A stretch of DNA of 17,500 bases, taken from positions 15,001 to 32,500 of the forward strand of contig NW_022205174.1 in NCBI RefSeq assembly GCF_008831285.2, read 5' to 3'. The position numbers and the translations under genes were made by a program. The notes beneath the pieces were generated by a model. It saw only the letters and a list, made by a program, of their open reading frames with translations. It was not told where the DNA came from and made no database searches. This DNA comes from Nymphaea colorata. Taxonomy: Eukaryota > Streptophyta > Magnoliopsida > Nymphaeales > Nymphaeaceae. The stretch's first letter is position 1. Each line of letters begins with the position of its first letter. Below, one piece after another: positions 8,951 through 17,097 of this stretch.

Positions 8951-9686
8951 TCTGCTCTTTTTCCGGCGACTCTCCGGCGTGGATTCCAGAAGGTCCCCCA
9001 GACATCCAGCAAGGCGTTGAAGTGCTCCTAGGCGATTCCGGCGGGGTGATCCTACTTCACGCGTCTCTTGGAACGGCTTGACTTCACTCACGGCCTCTTC
9101 TTTTGGAGTTCAGCTCTGCACCAGCCCTCTTCTTTCGTGTTGCTGGTAGTCCTCGAGTGTGGAATCTCACCTCGAGGCTTTTGACTGCTTAGCCAAGCTA
9201 GCCTTGGCCGGTACACTCTACTCCTCTCTTTAGACACGCGGGAGGTAGCATTTATTTCTGCATTTTGCTTTCAGCCCGACCGTGAGGTCGTAGTTGTGCA
9301 TAGAGGGACCTCCGCGGCACTGCGCCAAGGACACGACCTCGTGCCAGCACTAGCCTCCTACGGGTGGGTGTGGTTTGTGCGTTTAGGCGTGGTTTGCATG
9401 GTTTGCTTGAGTGAGTTTGAGTGATTTTTAACAAATGTATCGCTTCCGCTTGTATTAGCCTCGCATCTCTTAGATTTGTGTAGTAGGTTTTGCTTGGATT
9501 TGGGTATAGCCTCTCTTGTATTCCGCTACCTATCCGGGATTTTCTAAGTCGGGGTCCTGTCCGACTGGGTAGTGTCTTTGTTTTAATTTGTCTAGGAAGT
9601 CTTCTGGTTGGTCCAAGGTGATCGTGGGGGTAGGCACGGCCGTTGGTTTCAGACTTAGGTCGGCCACGGACAAGACCCTACCAATT

Positions 9687-9698
9687 TGGTATCAGAGC
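9687..9698 (+). other. Primer-binding site, initiator Met-tRNA (unit B)
   Basis: TGGTATCAGAGC lies three bases after the LTR2 end, identical to the unit A site. It would prime minus-strand synthesis of the intact unit. Confidence 0.93.
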
Positions 9699-9864
9699 CT
9701 CCTTGGAGCAGCAGCAAGCAAGTACAGTATCGGCATTTCGGATTTTATACAGGGCAGAATACAGCTGGAATTCTTGTCAGTGTCAGAGTCAGTGGTTTTC
9801 AACTAGTCGTGTGATTCTTTTAGACGTTTGGATTTCTGATTTTTTTTTGGACTTAACCATCGCA

Positions 9865-12800
9865 ATGGTTAAGAAGAAGCAAGTCGTGCCCGAGGCACCA
9901 GATGTTGAGGCGGAGACCTCAGCCAATGAGGAACAGCCATCTACTGAGATGGAGGTATACGCGGTGGAAAGAATGGTTCACATCGAAAATGAGGTTTTGA
10001 AAATCCGCCACGAGATGAGCGACTACAAGAAACAACTTTCTAAGCTCAACGAGTTAGATGAGATCAAGGAGATGATGAGAGTCATGACGGCCAATCAAGA
10101 GGCCCTTAGGAGAAACAACCCGGATCCCCCACAGCCCCACGTTGATAAGGGCAAGGGCATACTCAATGGACCGCCCAACGTCGGTCCTAATCCCTTCCAT
10201 TCGCAAGCCGGCCCTAGTAGACCACCACCCGGGGGGAATAACAGCAATAATGGAGGTTTCCAAGCACAGCCCACCAACCTCAACAACTATCACGGTGGGC
10301 ATCATAACTCCTCGCCTGATTGGGAGAACCGAGAGCCTTATGGACCCCAATCCAGCCAGTATAGGTCCAGATTTGGAGGCACACAGTGGGAGAATATTAA
10401 TTCAGATCGTAGATGGGGTGATAGAGGAGACCGTGAACCACCTTCTTGGGAGCCGTATAGAGAGCGTCAGGCAGCGCCAAGAAACCAACCAAGGATTCCT
10501 ATGGTTCGCATTGACTTCCCTAGATTCAATGGCAAGGAACCCTTAGATTGGATTTTTCAAGTGGAGGAGTACTTCACATGTCAGATGATTCCTGATGAGG
10601 AATGGCTTCAAACGTCCATTCTACACTTCGATGGCGAAGCTAGGAGATGGTATCGTTGGCTCAAGCTCAAGGAGCCAGTCAATACGTGGGGAGAGTTCAA
10701 AGAAGCTCTCATGCTCAGATTTGGTGAGTCTTCCTATGTAGATTACGACATCGAGTTGCGTAATCTAAGACAAACCGCATCAGTTCAAGAATACCAAGCC
10801 AAGTTTGAGAATTTAGCAAGCATGGTTGATTGGACGCCCAAGTCCCTCATTGCCGCATTTGTTGGAGGATTGAAGGAGGAAATTCAGATAGACATACGGG
10901 CTGAGCCCAACACGGAGTTGCGGAAGTGCTTTGCCAAAGCACGTTCCATCGAGGATAGGCAAAGAAAGAAACAAGCCTTGTACCGACAATGGAGAAACCC
11001 CGGAACAGTCCGTGTGAGGGAGATCCCTCAACCGCAAAAACTCCTTCCAGCCCCTCCGCGTAAAGAAGAACCTAAACCCGCTTTCAAGGGTCGAGCGCCT
11101 CCTGTACTAACTCGGGAAGAAAGAGAAGAGTTAATCAAGAACAAGCAGTGTTTCTGGTGTAAAGAAAAGTGGGACCCTACGCACAAGTGCAAGCACATTC
11201 GAGTCTACACGGTTTTGGATGATGACGCCGACGATGAAGAAGATCAATCCCCTATGATCGAAGAAATAGAGGAATTGGAGGCCCGAGAAGAGCCTCAAGA
11301 GCAGGAAAGGCCACCCCTTGAGGGCGCTTGTCATACCATGACAGACCCTAACCGACCAGATGCTATGAGAGTTATAGGGCAAATTGGAAAGAGAAATGTT
11401 CTTGTTCTTTTGGATTCGGGGGCTACTCACAATTTCGTGGGTGACCACCTCGCTCAGGAATTGAATTGTACCATCGAAGAGCACCCAACTCTTAAAGTAC
11501 TGGTGGCCAATGGTGAGTGTCTCCCTTGCACTCGCAAGTGTGCAAACGTAGAGCTCGTGCTTCAGAAGATTCCTTATACAGTCGACTTGCTAGTTGTCCC
11601 TCTACCCAGCGTAGATATCATTCTTGGAGTCAAATGGCTCAAGACCTTAGGGCGAATTTGGTGGGACTTCTCTACCATGGAGATGTGCCTACCTAAAGAG
11701 GGTGGAGGAGAGGAAGTAGTGCTAAGGGCAGTCGATCCTAGTTTGGCACCCAAGGCAGCGCTAAAGGCTATAGCAGTCCAGAGACCAGCGGCTTGGTTAG
11801 TTTCAGTGGCAGAGGAAGTTGTCGCTCAAGAGGGATCAGAAGAGAAAGTACCCGAGCAGATTCAGAAAGTGTTGGAGGAGTTCAAGGATATATTCGAGGA
11901 ACCTAAAGGACTTCCTCCACCTCGATCATATGACCACAGGATAGTATTGACCAACGGCACAGAGCCGGTTAACGTGCGCCCGTACCGCTATGGGTACGCT
12001 CAAAAATCAGAAATTGAGCGATTGGTCAAAGAAATGCGAGAAAGTAATATTATTCGGCCAAGTTCTAGTCCCTTTTCGTCGCCAGTCCTTCTCGTCAAGA
12101 AAAAGGACAACACATGGAGATTCTGTGTGGATTACAGGGCCTTGAACGAAGCTACTGTCAAGGATAGGCATCCAATTCCTGTTATTGATGAACTCTTGGA
12201 TGAACTATCTGGAGCTCGCATCTTTTCCAAGTTGGATCTCCGGTCAGGGTACCACCAAATTCGAATGTATGAGGAAGACATTACAAAGACGGCATTTCGT
12301 ACCCATGACGGCCATTATGAGTTTTTGGTCATGCCGTTTGGACTTACGAACGCGCCCGCAACATTCCAACGATGTATGAATGACGTGTTTCGTCAGTTCC
12401 TGCGTGACTTCGTGTTAGTCTTCTTCGATGACATTCTTGTGTACAGCCAGAGTATTGAACAGCATGTCGAGCACCTTCGCACAGTGTTGAGAATATTAAG
12501 GGAGAATACCCTATTCGCGAAAATGTCCAAGTGCAGCTTTGGGCAGACTTCTATCGGGTATTTGGGTCACATCGTATCACATGAGGGGGTCAGAGCCGAC
12601 CCTGAAAAACTCCAGGCCATGGAGCAATGGCCCTTGCCGAAGGACCCTCGAGGCATGCGGGGATTTTTAGGCCTCACGGGGTACTATCGCAGATTTATCA
12701 AAGGCTATGGTTTGATCGCTTCTCCCTTGACGCACATGTTGAAAAAGGGGGAGTTTACATGGACTGAGAAAGCAAGAGAGGCCTTTGTCAAACTGAAGGC

Positions 12801-14961
12801 CGCTATGATGAGTGCCCCAGTACTTGCTCTCCCTGATTTCTCTAAGGATTTCATAATTGAGACAGATGCTAGTGACGTAGGCGTCGGTGCAGTTCTGAGC
12901 CAAGAGGGCCACCCAATTGCGTTTATGTCGAAAGCCCTCACGGAGCGGGCCAAACCCTTTTCCACCTATGAAAAGGAGCTTTTGGCAATAGTCTTAGCAG
13001 TAGACAAGTGGAGGCCCTATCTGATTGGGCGAAGATTTGTGGTGAGAACGGACCACAGCAGTTTGAGGTACATGGTAAAGCAACGCGTCTCGACTCCTAT
13101 CCAGCAGAGATGGTTAGCCAAACTCCTTGGCTACGATTTCACGATAGAGTACAAGAAGGGAACCGAAAACTCTGCTGCAGACTCCTTGTCACGCATGCCA
13201 GAGCACTTAAAAACTCTTTCTGTGATTGAGACCGACCTTTGGGATAGACTAACTCAGGAGCAAGATCAGGATCTAACACTTAGGCTCCTCAAGCAGTCCA
13301 TACGCCAGAATCCAGAGTCTATTCCCCACTATTCGTTAAGAGGAGAAATACTCTGCAAGAAGCGACGAGCCTTGGTACCAAAGAACTCGCCTCTCAAGGT
13401 TGAGCTACTCAAACATTTTCATGACTCGAGCATTGCTGGTCACGAAGGCGTGGCTAAAACTATGGGGCGCATTAAGGCACAGTTTTGGTGGGAGGGAATG
13501 AAAGCAGACGTGAGGGATTACGTGAAAGCCTGCCCTACCTGCCAACGTGAAAAATATGAGGCCATCAAGCCTCCAGGGCACTTGAACCCTTTGCCCATAC
13601 CGGATAAGCCATGGGAAGATGTATCAATGGACTTCATTGATGCAATGCCCCGAGCTGAAGGGAAAGAGGCGGTGTTGGTCGTGGTGGATCGCTTAACCAA
13701 GTACAGCCATTTTGTGGCCCTACCCAGAAACTACCATGGACCAATGGTTGCTAATGTTTACCAAGATCACGTTGGAAAGCTGCATGGTATGCCCAAGACC
13801 ATTGTCTGCGATCGGGACTCGATCTTCCTCAGTGCTTTTTGGAGGGAGTATATGAGAATGGCGGGTACAGTGATCAACTTTAGCACCGCCCATCATCCTC
13901 AAACAGATGGGCAGAGCGAAGTAGTCAACAGGACACTGGAGACCTATCTGAGGTGTTACGCCGGAGAGAGACCCAACACCTGGGTCAAATATTTATCTTG
14001 GGCTGAGTGGTCCTATAACACCAGCCTCCATTCAGGAACCGGCATGACTCCCTATGAAGCCCTGTATGGTTGCCCGCCGAGTTATGTCCCGAGGTATGAG
14101 GTAGACACCGCAAGAGAAGATGAGGTCGATGTTGCCTTGAGAAACAGGGATGACATTCTAGCCACGCTAAAAAGAAACATCCAGAGGGCCCAGGCTAGAA
14201 TGAAAAAGGCGCATGATAAGGGGCGTAGAGACAGAGAATTTGAGGTAGGCGACATGGTATGGTTAAAGAGGCTGCCCATGAAGCAGAAATCGTTGCTAGG
14301 ACAGCCCTATTCGAAGCTTCTGCCAAGATACTATGGGCCGTTTCGAGTTCTTCAGAAAATTGGTAAGGCAGCCTATCGCATAGCTTTGCCCCCTACAGCC
14401 CTTGTCCATCCAGTATTCCATGTCTCTCGGTTGAAGCCGCATCATGGGCCAGTACCAGAGCAAGAGGAACCATTACCAGATGTTAGCCAACGCCCATATC
14501 GAATCCTAAAGCACCGATGGGTCACTAGAGATGGTAGAGCCCGCCACGAGGTTTTGATTGAATGGGAAGGAATCGATGGTGGTACCTCCTGGGAGTTGTT
14601 TGACAAGGTAAAATTCCAATTCCCTACAGGAGCTTGGGGACAAGCTCCATCTCAGGAGGGTGGATCTGATACGGGTCAACCTGCAGAGTGGCCTAGGGTA
14701 GCCACAGATGTCGCTGAGAGCAGCCAAAGGGCGCGGGGCAAAACCGCCCTTCATGCGATTAAGGCCCTACAAGGCCAAGATGACTCAAGGCTGAGTCAAA
14801 AGGGAGGCGTAGTGCATCAGGTGCAGACCTTACAAACTGAACATATTCAGCTTAGAATCGATGCCGAGGGAGGAGCGGGAGGAGAGGCAACGGCTCTAAG
14901 CGAGGCTCTTGAGGACCAAGGCGAAAGGGGTCAAGTCCGAGTCCGGTCTAGTCCAACCTAG
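9865..14961 (+). CDS. Intact Gag-Pol polyprotein, chromovirus (unit B)
   Basis: A 1698-residue single-ORF Gag-Pol. I chose the Met at 9865 because it follows the leader and matches unit A; the open frame extends 74 codons further up, through the primer-binding site, probably by chance. Residues 36-85 look like a coiled coil; 110-212 form an Asn/Gly/Arg-rich linker; Gag core is about 213-370; the zinc knuckle is C429, C432, H440, C442 (CX2CX7HXC). Protease: D517-S-G. Reverse transcriptase about 700-880: D791 and D855-D856 in FFDDIL. RNase H: D1001, E1038, D1063, D1106. Integrase: H1186, H1193, C1223, C1226, then D1316 and E1352 after D1256 (D-59-D-35-E); GPF at 1491-1493. Chromodomain about 1544-1587, expected to target integration to marked chromatin. 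Residues 1588-1698 match nothing I recognise, and the last 98 lie in the LTR. Every catalytic residue is present, so the unit may be autonomous. Confidence 0.95.
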   Translation: MVKKKQVVPEAPDVEAETSANEEQPSTEMEVYAVERMVHIENEVLKIRHEMSDYKKQLSKLNELDEIKEMMRVMTANQEALRRNNPDPPQPHVDKGKGILNGPPNVGPNPFHSQAGPSRPPPGGNNSNNGGFQAQPTNLNNYHGGHHNSSPDWENREPYGPQSSQYRSRFGGTQWENINSDRRWGDRGDREPPSWEPYRERQAAPRNQPRIPMVRIDFPRFNGKEPLDWIFQVEEYFTCQMIPDEEWLQTSILHFDGEARRWYRWLKLKEPVNTWGEFKEALMLRFGESSYVDYDIELRNLRQTASVQEYQAKFENLASMVDWTPKSLIAAFVGGLKEEIQIDIRAEPNTELRKCFAKARSIEDRQRKKQALYRQWRNPGTVRVREIPQPQKLLPAPPRKEEPKPAFKGRAPPVLTREEREELIKNKQCFWCKEKWDPTHKCKHIRVYTVLDDDADDEEDQSPMIEEIEELEAREEPQEQERPPLEGACHTMTDPNRPDAMRVIGQIGKRNVLVLLDSGATHNFVGDHLAQELNCTIEEHPTLKVLVANGECLPCTRKCANVELVLQKIPYTVDLLVVPLPSVDIILGVKWLKTLGRIWWDFSTMEMCLPKEGGGEEVVLRAVDPSLAPKAALKAIAVQRPAAWLVSVAEEVVAQEGSEEKVPEQIQKVLEEFKDIFEEPKGLPPPRSYDHRIVLTNGTEPVNVRPYRYGYAQKSEIERLVKEMRESNIIRPSSSPFSSPVLLVKKKDNTWRFCVDYRALNEATVKDRHPIPVIDELLDELSGARIFSKLDLRSGYHQIRMYEEDITKTAFRTHDGHYEFLVMPFGLTNAPATFQRCMNDVFRQFLRDFVLVFFDDILVYSQSIEQHVEHLRTVLRILRENTLFAKMSKCSFGQTSIGYLGHIVSHEGVRADPEKLQAMEQWPLPKDPRGMRGFLGLTGYYRRFIKGYGLIASPLTHMLKKGEFTWTEKAREAFVKLKAAMMSAPVLALPDFSKDFIIETDASDVGVGAVLSQEGHPIAFMSKALTERAKPFSTYEKELLAIVLAVDKWRPYLIGRRFVVRTDHSSLRYMVKQRVSTPIQQRWLAKLLGYDFTIEYKKGTENSAADSLSRMPEHLKTLSVIETDLWDRLTQEQDQDLTLRLLKQSIRQNPESIPHYSLRGEILCKKRRALVPKNSPLKVELLKHFHDSSIAGHEGVAKTMGRIKAQFWWEGMKADVRDYVKACPTCQREKYEAIKPPGHLNPLPIPDKPWEDVSMDFIDAMPRAEGKEAVLVVVDRLTKYSHFVALPRNYHGPMVANVYQDHVGKLHGMPKTIVCDRDSIFLSAFWREYMRMAGTVINFSTAHHPQTDGQSEVVNRTLETYLRCYAGERPNTWVKYLSWAEWSYNTSLHSGTGMTPYEALYGCPPSYVPRYEVDTAREDEVDVALRNRDDILATLKRNIQRAQARMKKAHDKGRRDREFEVGDMVWLKRLPMKQKSLLGQPYSKLLPRYYGPFRVLQKIGKAAYRIALPPTALVHPVFHVSRLKPHHGPVPEQEEPLPDVSQRPYRILKHRWVTRDGRARHEVLIEWEGIDGGTSWELFDKVKFQFPTGAWGQAPSQEGGSDTGQPAEWPRVATDVAESSQRARGKTALHAIKALQGQDDSRLSQKGGVVHQVQTLQTEHIQLRIDAEGGAGGEATALSEALEDQGERGQVRVRSSPT
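14654..14664 (+). other. Polypurine tract (unit B, 3' end)
   Basis: AGGAGGGTGGA, the same as in unit A, lies directly before TGATACGGGT at 14667, the proposed LTR3 start. It is inside the gag-pol reading frame, downstream of the chromodomain. Confidence 0.6.
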
Positions 14962-15209
14962 GTCTTCGCTATACTCATGCACTTAGGGTCAGCCTAGGGC
15001 GAGCCTAGGCGAATTTCTGGTCTGAACCAAGGCCCACAGCGTGCGGGCTAAGGAGAGGACGAGTTAGGGACGAGACACTAAGTCTCGAGTTCGAGTTTGC
15101 TTGCGTTTTCTTTGATTTTAGAGTGCGCATTTGCTTTGGTAGTCAATTCCGTTTTGGATTTTGATTTTGGGTTGGATCAATTGTTTAGATCCGCTTTTTA
15201 ATTCAGTAT

Positions 15210-15216
15210 TATAAAT
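15210..15216 (+). promoter_or_regulatory. Probable TATA box of the LTR promoter (LTR3)
   Basis: TATAAAT in the same context as at 7054. In this position it would fire outward, into whatever follows the array. Confidence 0.55.
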
Positions 15217-15276
15217 ATTTAGAATTCTTTTGGATCTGTATGCAAAATTCGAGAATAGAAGTCATTTGTGTGAATC

Positions 15277-15359
15277 GACTCTCTCTCTTCTCCTCTACTC
15301 GAGTTCTCTCCCTCTCACGCGCGTCTCCTCTCCAAGCCACGTTCTTCTTCCTCCGTCTT
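15277..15359 (+). promoter_or_regulatory. CT-rich leader downstream of the promoter (LTR3)
   Basis: The same pyrimidine-rich stretch as at 7121-7203, just after the TATA box. Role inferred from composition and position. Confidence 0.4.
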
Positions 15360-15952
15360 ACATTGGGGAATTTTCGATGCAACTTGCTGAAATTCCTCAA
15401 GCAACAGCAGCTATACCCGACGGTATTCTTCTCTCTTAGCCTTGATTTCTTCTTCTATTCTTCCCTAATCACTCAACCGAAGGGTTAGCCAAATGAAGAG
15501 CTTCCAAGCGTCCGGCGCAAGGTGCTTCTTCCCATGGATTTGTTCCCCACGTCTTCATCAACGGTAGCGGTGCAGCCTCCACGTCTCCACCCGTGAAGGT
15601 TAGAGGCCTCTTCGTACTGGGAAGACTTCATCCTCTAGGCGACTAGAAGGGTGAAGTATCCACTCCAGATTTGGGCTCTTAGAGGTAAGCGTCCATAACT
15701 CGATTGTAGGGGCGTGCAACGGCGTTAAGAGAGTTTAGGGGAGAGTTCGGCCAAGGGGAGTTCTTGCTGGAATCACAGCCAGCAAGCTAGCCTTTCCCAC
15801 GGTGGAAATCGTCCTTAAACTCGATTTTACGAGTCACGCACCTCCAGCTAGTTATTGTCGTTTAATTCTATGAGTTTCATTCGATTGTTTTAGTTTCTTT
15901 GAGCCAAGAAAGTTCAGATTTAGCCACTGCCTTGTCCTCCCTCTTGCTGGTC

Positions 15953-16071
15953 GAAATCAGAAAGAAAACAACAGAAAAGAAGGGCGAGAAAAATCAGAAA
16001 GAAAAGAAAAGAAAAAGAAAGACGCCCAAATGAAAAATTAAAGTAAAAGAAAGAGAGAATCGGCAAGAGGA
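15953..16071 (+). repeat. Purine-rich low-complexity tract (LTR3)
   Basis: Copy of the A/G-rich block at 7797-7915, with no length change that I could see, which is notable for such slippage-prone sequence. Confidence 0.75.
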
Positions 16072-16096
16072 CTAGGCGCGGCCAGTTCTGGAAATT

Positions 16097-16120
16097 GGCC
16101 GGAATTGTCTAATTCCGGCC
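16097..16120 (+). repeat. Perfect inverted repeat / hairpin (LTR3)
   Basis: Same 10-base arms and GTCT loop as at 7941-7964, fully conserved. Confidence 0.8.
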
Positions 16121-16289
16121 ACTGCTGCATTGATTCCGGCATCACTCCATCCCGGGCTGCAAGTGTTCGAGTTATTCGTGTGTGCATTTGGGAGATTCCG
16201 GCCTCAATTGGGGAAAATCCGGCCACATTTGGGGAAAGCACTCTTGCGTCGTCACATTTGGGGATTTCGCATTTGTCTCACCCAAATCG

Positions 16290-16295
16290 GTAAGT
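16290..16295 (+). promoter_or_regulatory. Candidate splice donor in the LTR leader (LTR3)
   Basis: GTAAGT in the same context as at 8134. The matching acceptor would lie beyond the window end. Confidence 0.25.
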
Positions 16296-16926
16296 GATTG
16301 CTTGACTTGGGCCCTTCGCCATCTCCACCACATATCTGTACACGTGGCATGATCGGGAGCACTTGGGAGAGAACCTTGGAGTGAAATCCTCCACATCCCT
16401 AGCTTGTAGCTAGTGGATCACATTTGGAAGGGGCGAGTTCTCTTTTGAGAGATCTTCTCCTACTTCGTAGGTGGCTGATCACCTTGTTGACTGCCACCTC
16501 CTCCTCCATTTTAGCTAGGATATTGCCCAGCCACACACCTCATCAGCCAAATCGCCACCTCACCTATACACCTCACCAAGATCCCTAGCCTCTCTCCTAC
16601 GTATTAGGGAGATAGCCCTTCTAGAACGCCACCTAGCCTAGAATCTTGGAGGACAATCCTATCATGGAATATTCTCCATATTCTTAGCCAACTCTACCCT
16701 ACCCAATTACCCCGAGCTCACCCGAACTTACCAAGTTACCACTTGCCTTTCCATTTCCATTTTCTCATCTACCCTAAACCGAGCCACTCAAACCCACCCT
16801 AGCTACTTTGTAGGAACCCTCATTTGAGTCCCTTCCCCACACCCGGTCAACCGAAGATTTTGACCGTAGGACCTACCTAGCCTACTCTACCTATGACCTA
16901 GCTCGCTGGCCAAACCTAGCCCGGGC

Positions 16927-16956
16927 CCACCTGGTCCCACCTGGTCCCACCTGGTC
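16927..16956 (+). repeat. 10-bp tandem repeat, three copies (LTR3)
   Basis: Three perfect copies of CCACCTGGTC, as in LTR2 and unlike the two in LTR1. Confidence 0.92.
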
Positions 16957-17077
16957 CGAACCCACTCAGTCCAAGTCCCGCGCCTAGTTGGTTTCAACCT
17001 TAGCGCCAAGGAAGACCGCGGCATTGCTAGCCGCATCCTTGAAGTCTTTGGAACCGGCGGGCCTTGATCCAGCATAT

Positions 17078-17097
17078 TCCGGCGACCTCCGGCCACC
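17078..17097 (+). repeat. TCCGGC-ACC repeat reduced to two units (LTR3)
   Basis: Only TCCGGCGACC and TCCGGCCACC remain; the 9-bp middle unit found in LTR1 and LTR2 is absent. Loss by slippage between near-identical units is the simplest explanation. Confidence 0.85.

Larger units (their letters stand above)
6511..9683 (+). repeat. LTR2, complete, shared by both units (about 3.17 kb)
   Basis: The preferred start is TGATACGGGT at 6511, next to the polypurine tract. The end is ACCCTACCA at 9683, three bases before the second primer-binding site. The two ends form an imperfect inverted repeat (TGATACGGGT against TGGTAGGGT). The 3' end is firm; the 5' end is less sure, because no outside flank is present, and a start nearer 6820-6980 cannot be excluded. 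Inside are the last 295 bp of the gag-pol frame, a TATA box near 7054, a pyrimidine-rich leader, a purine-rich block at 7797-7915, a hairpin at 7941-7964, TCCGGCC/ATTTGGGG short repeats, a good splice donor at 8134, and the GC-rich repeat region. This LTR is the 3' LTR of unit A and the 5' LTR of unit B. Confidence 0.7.

Noticed and set aside
8731-9012. Antisense open frame of 93 codons in the LTR, repeated in all three LTR copies
   Set aside because: Repetition only reflects the repeated LTR. Composition is GC-rich and Arg/Gly-heavy, the 10-bp and 9-bp repeat changes alter its length, and no family resemblance is seen.
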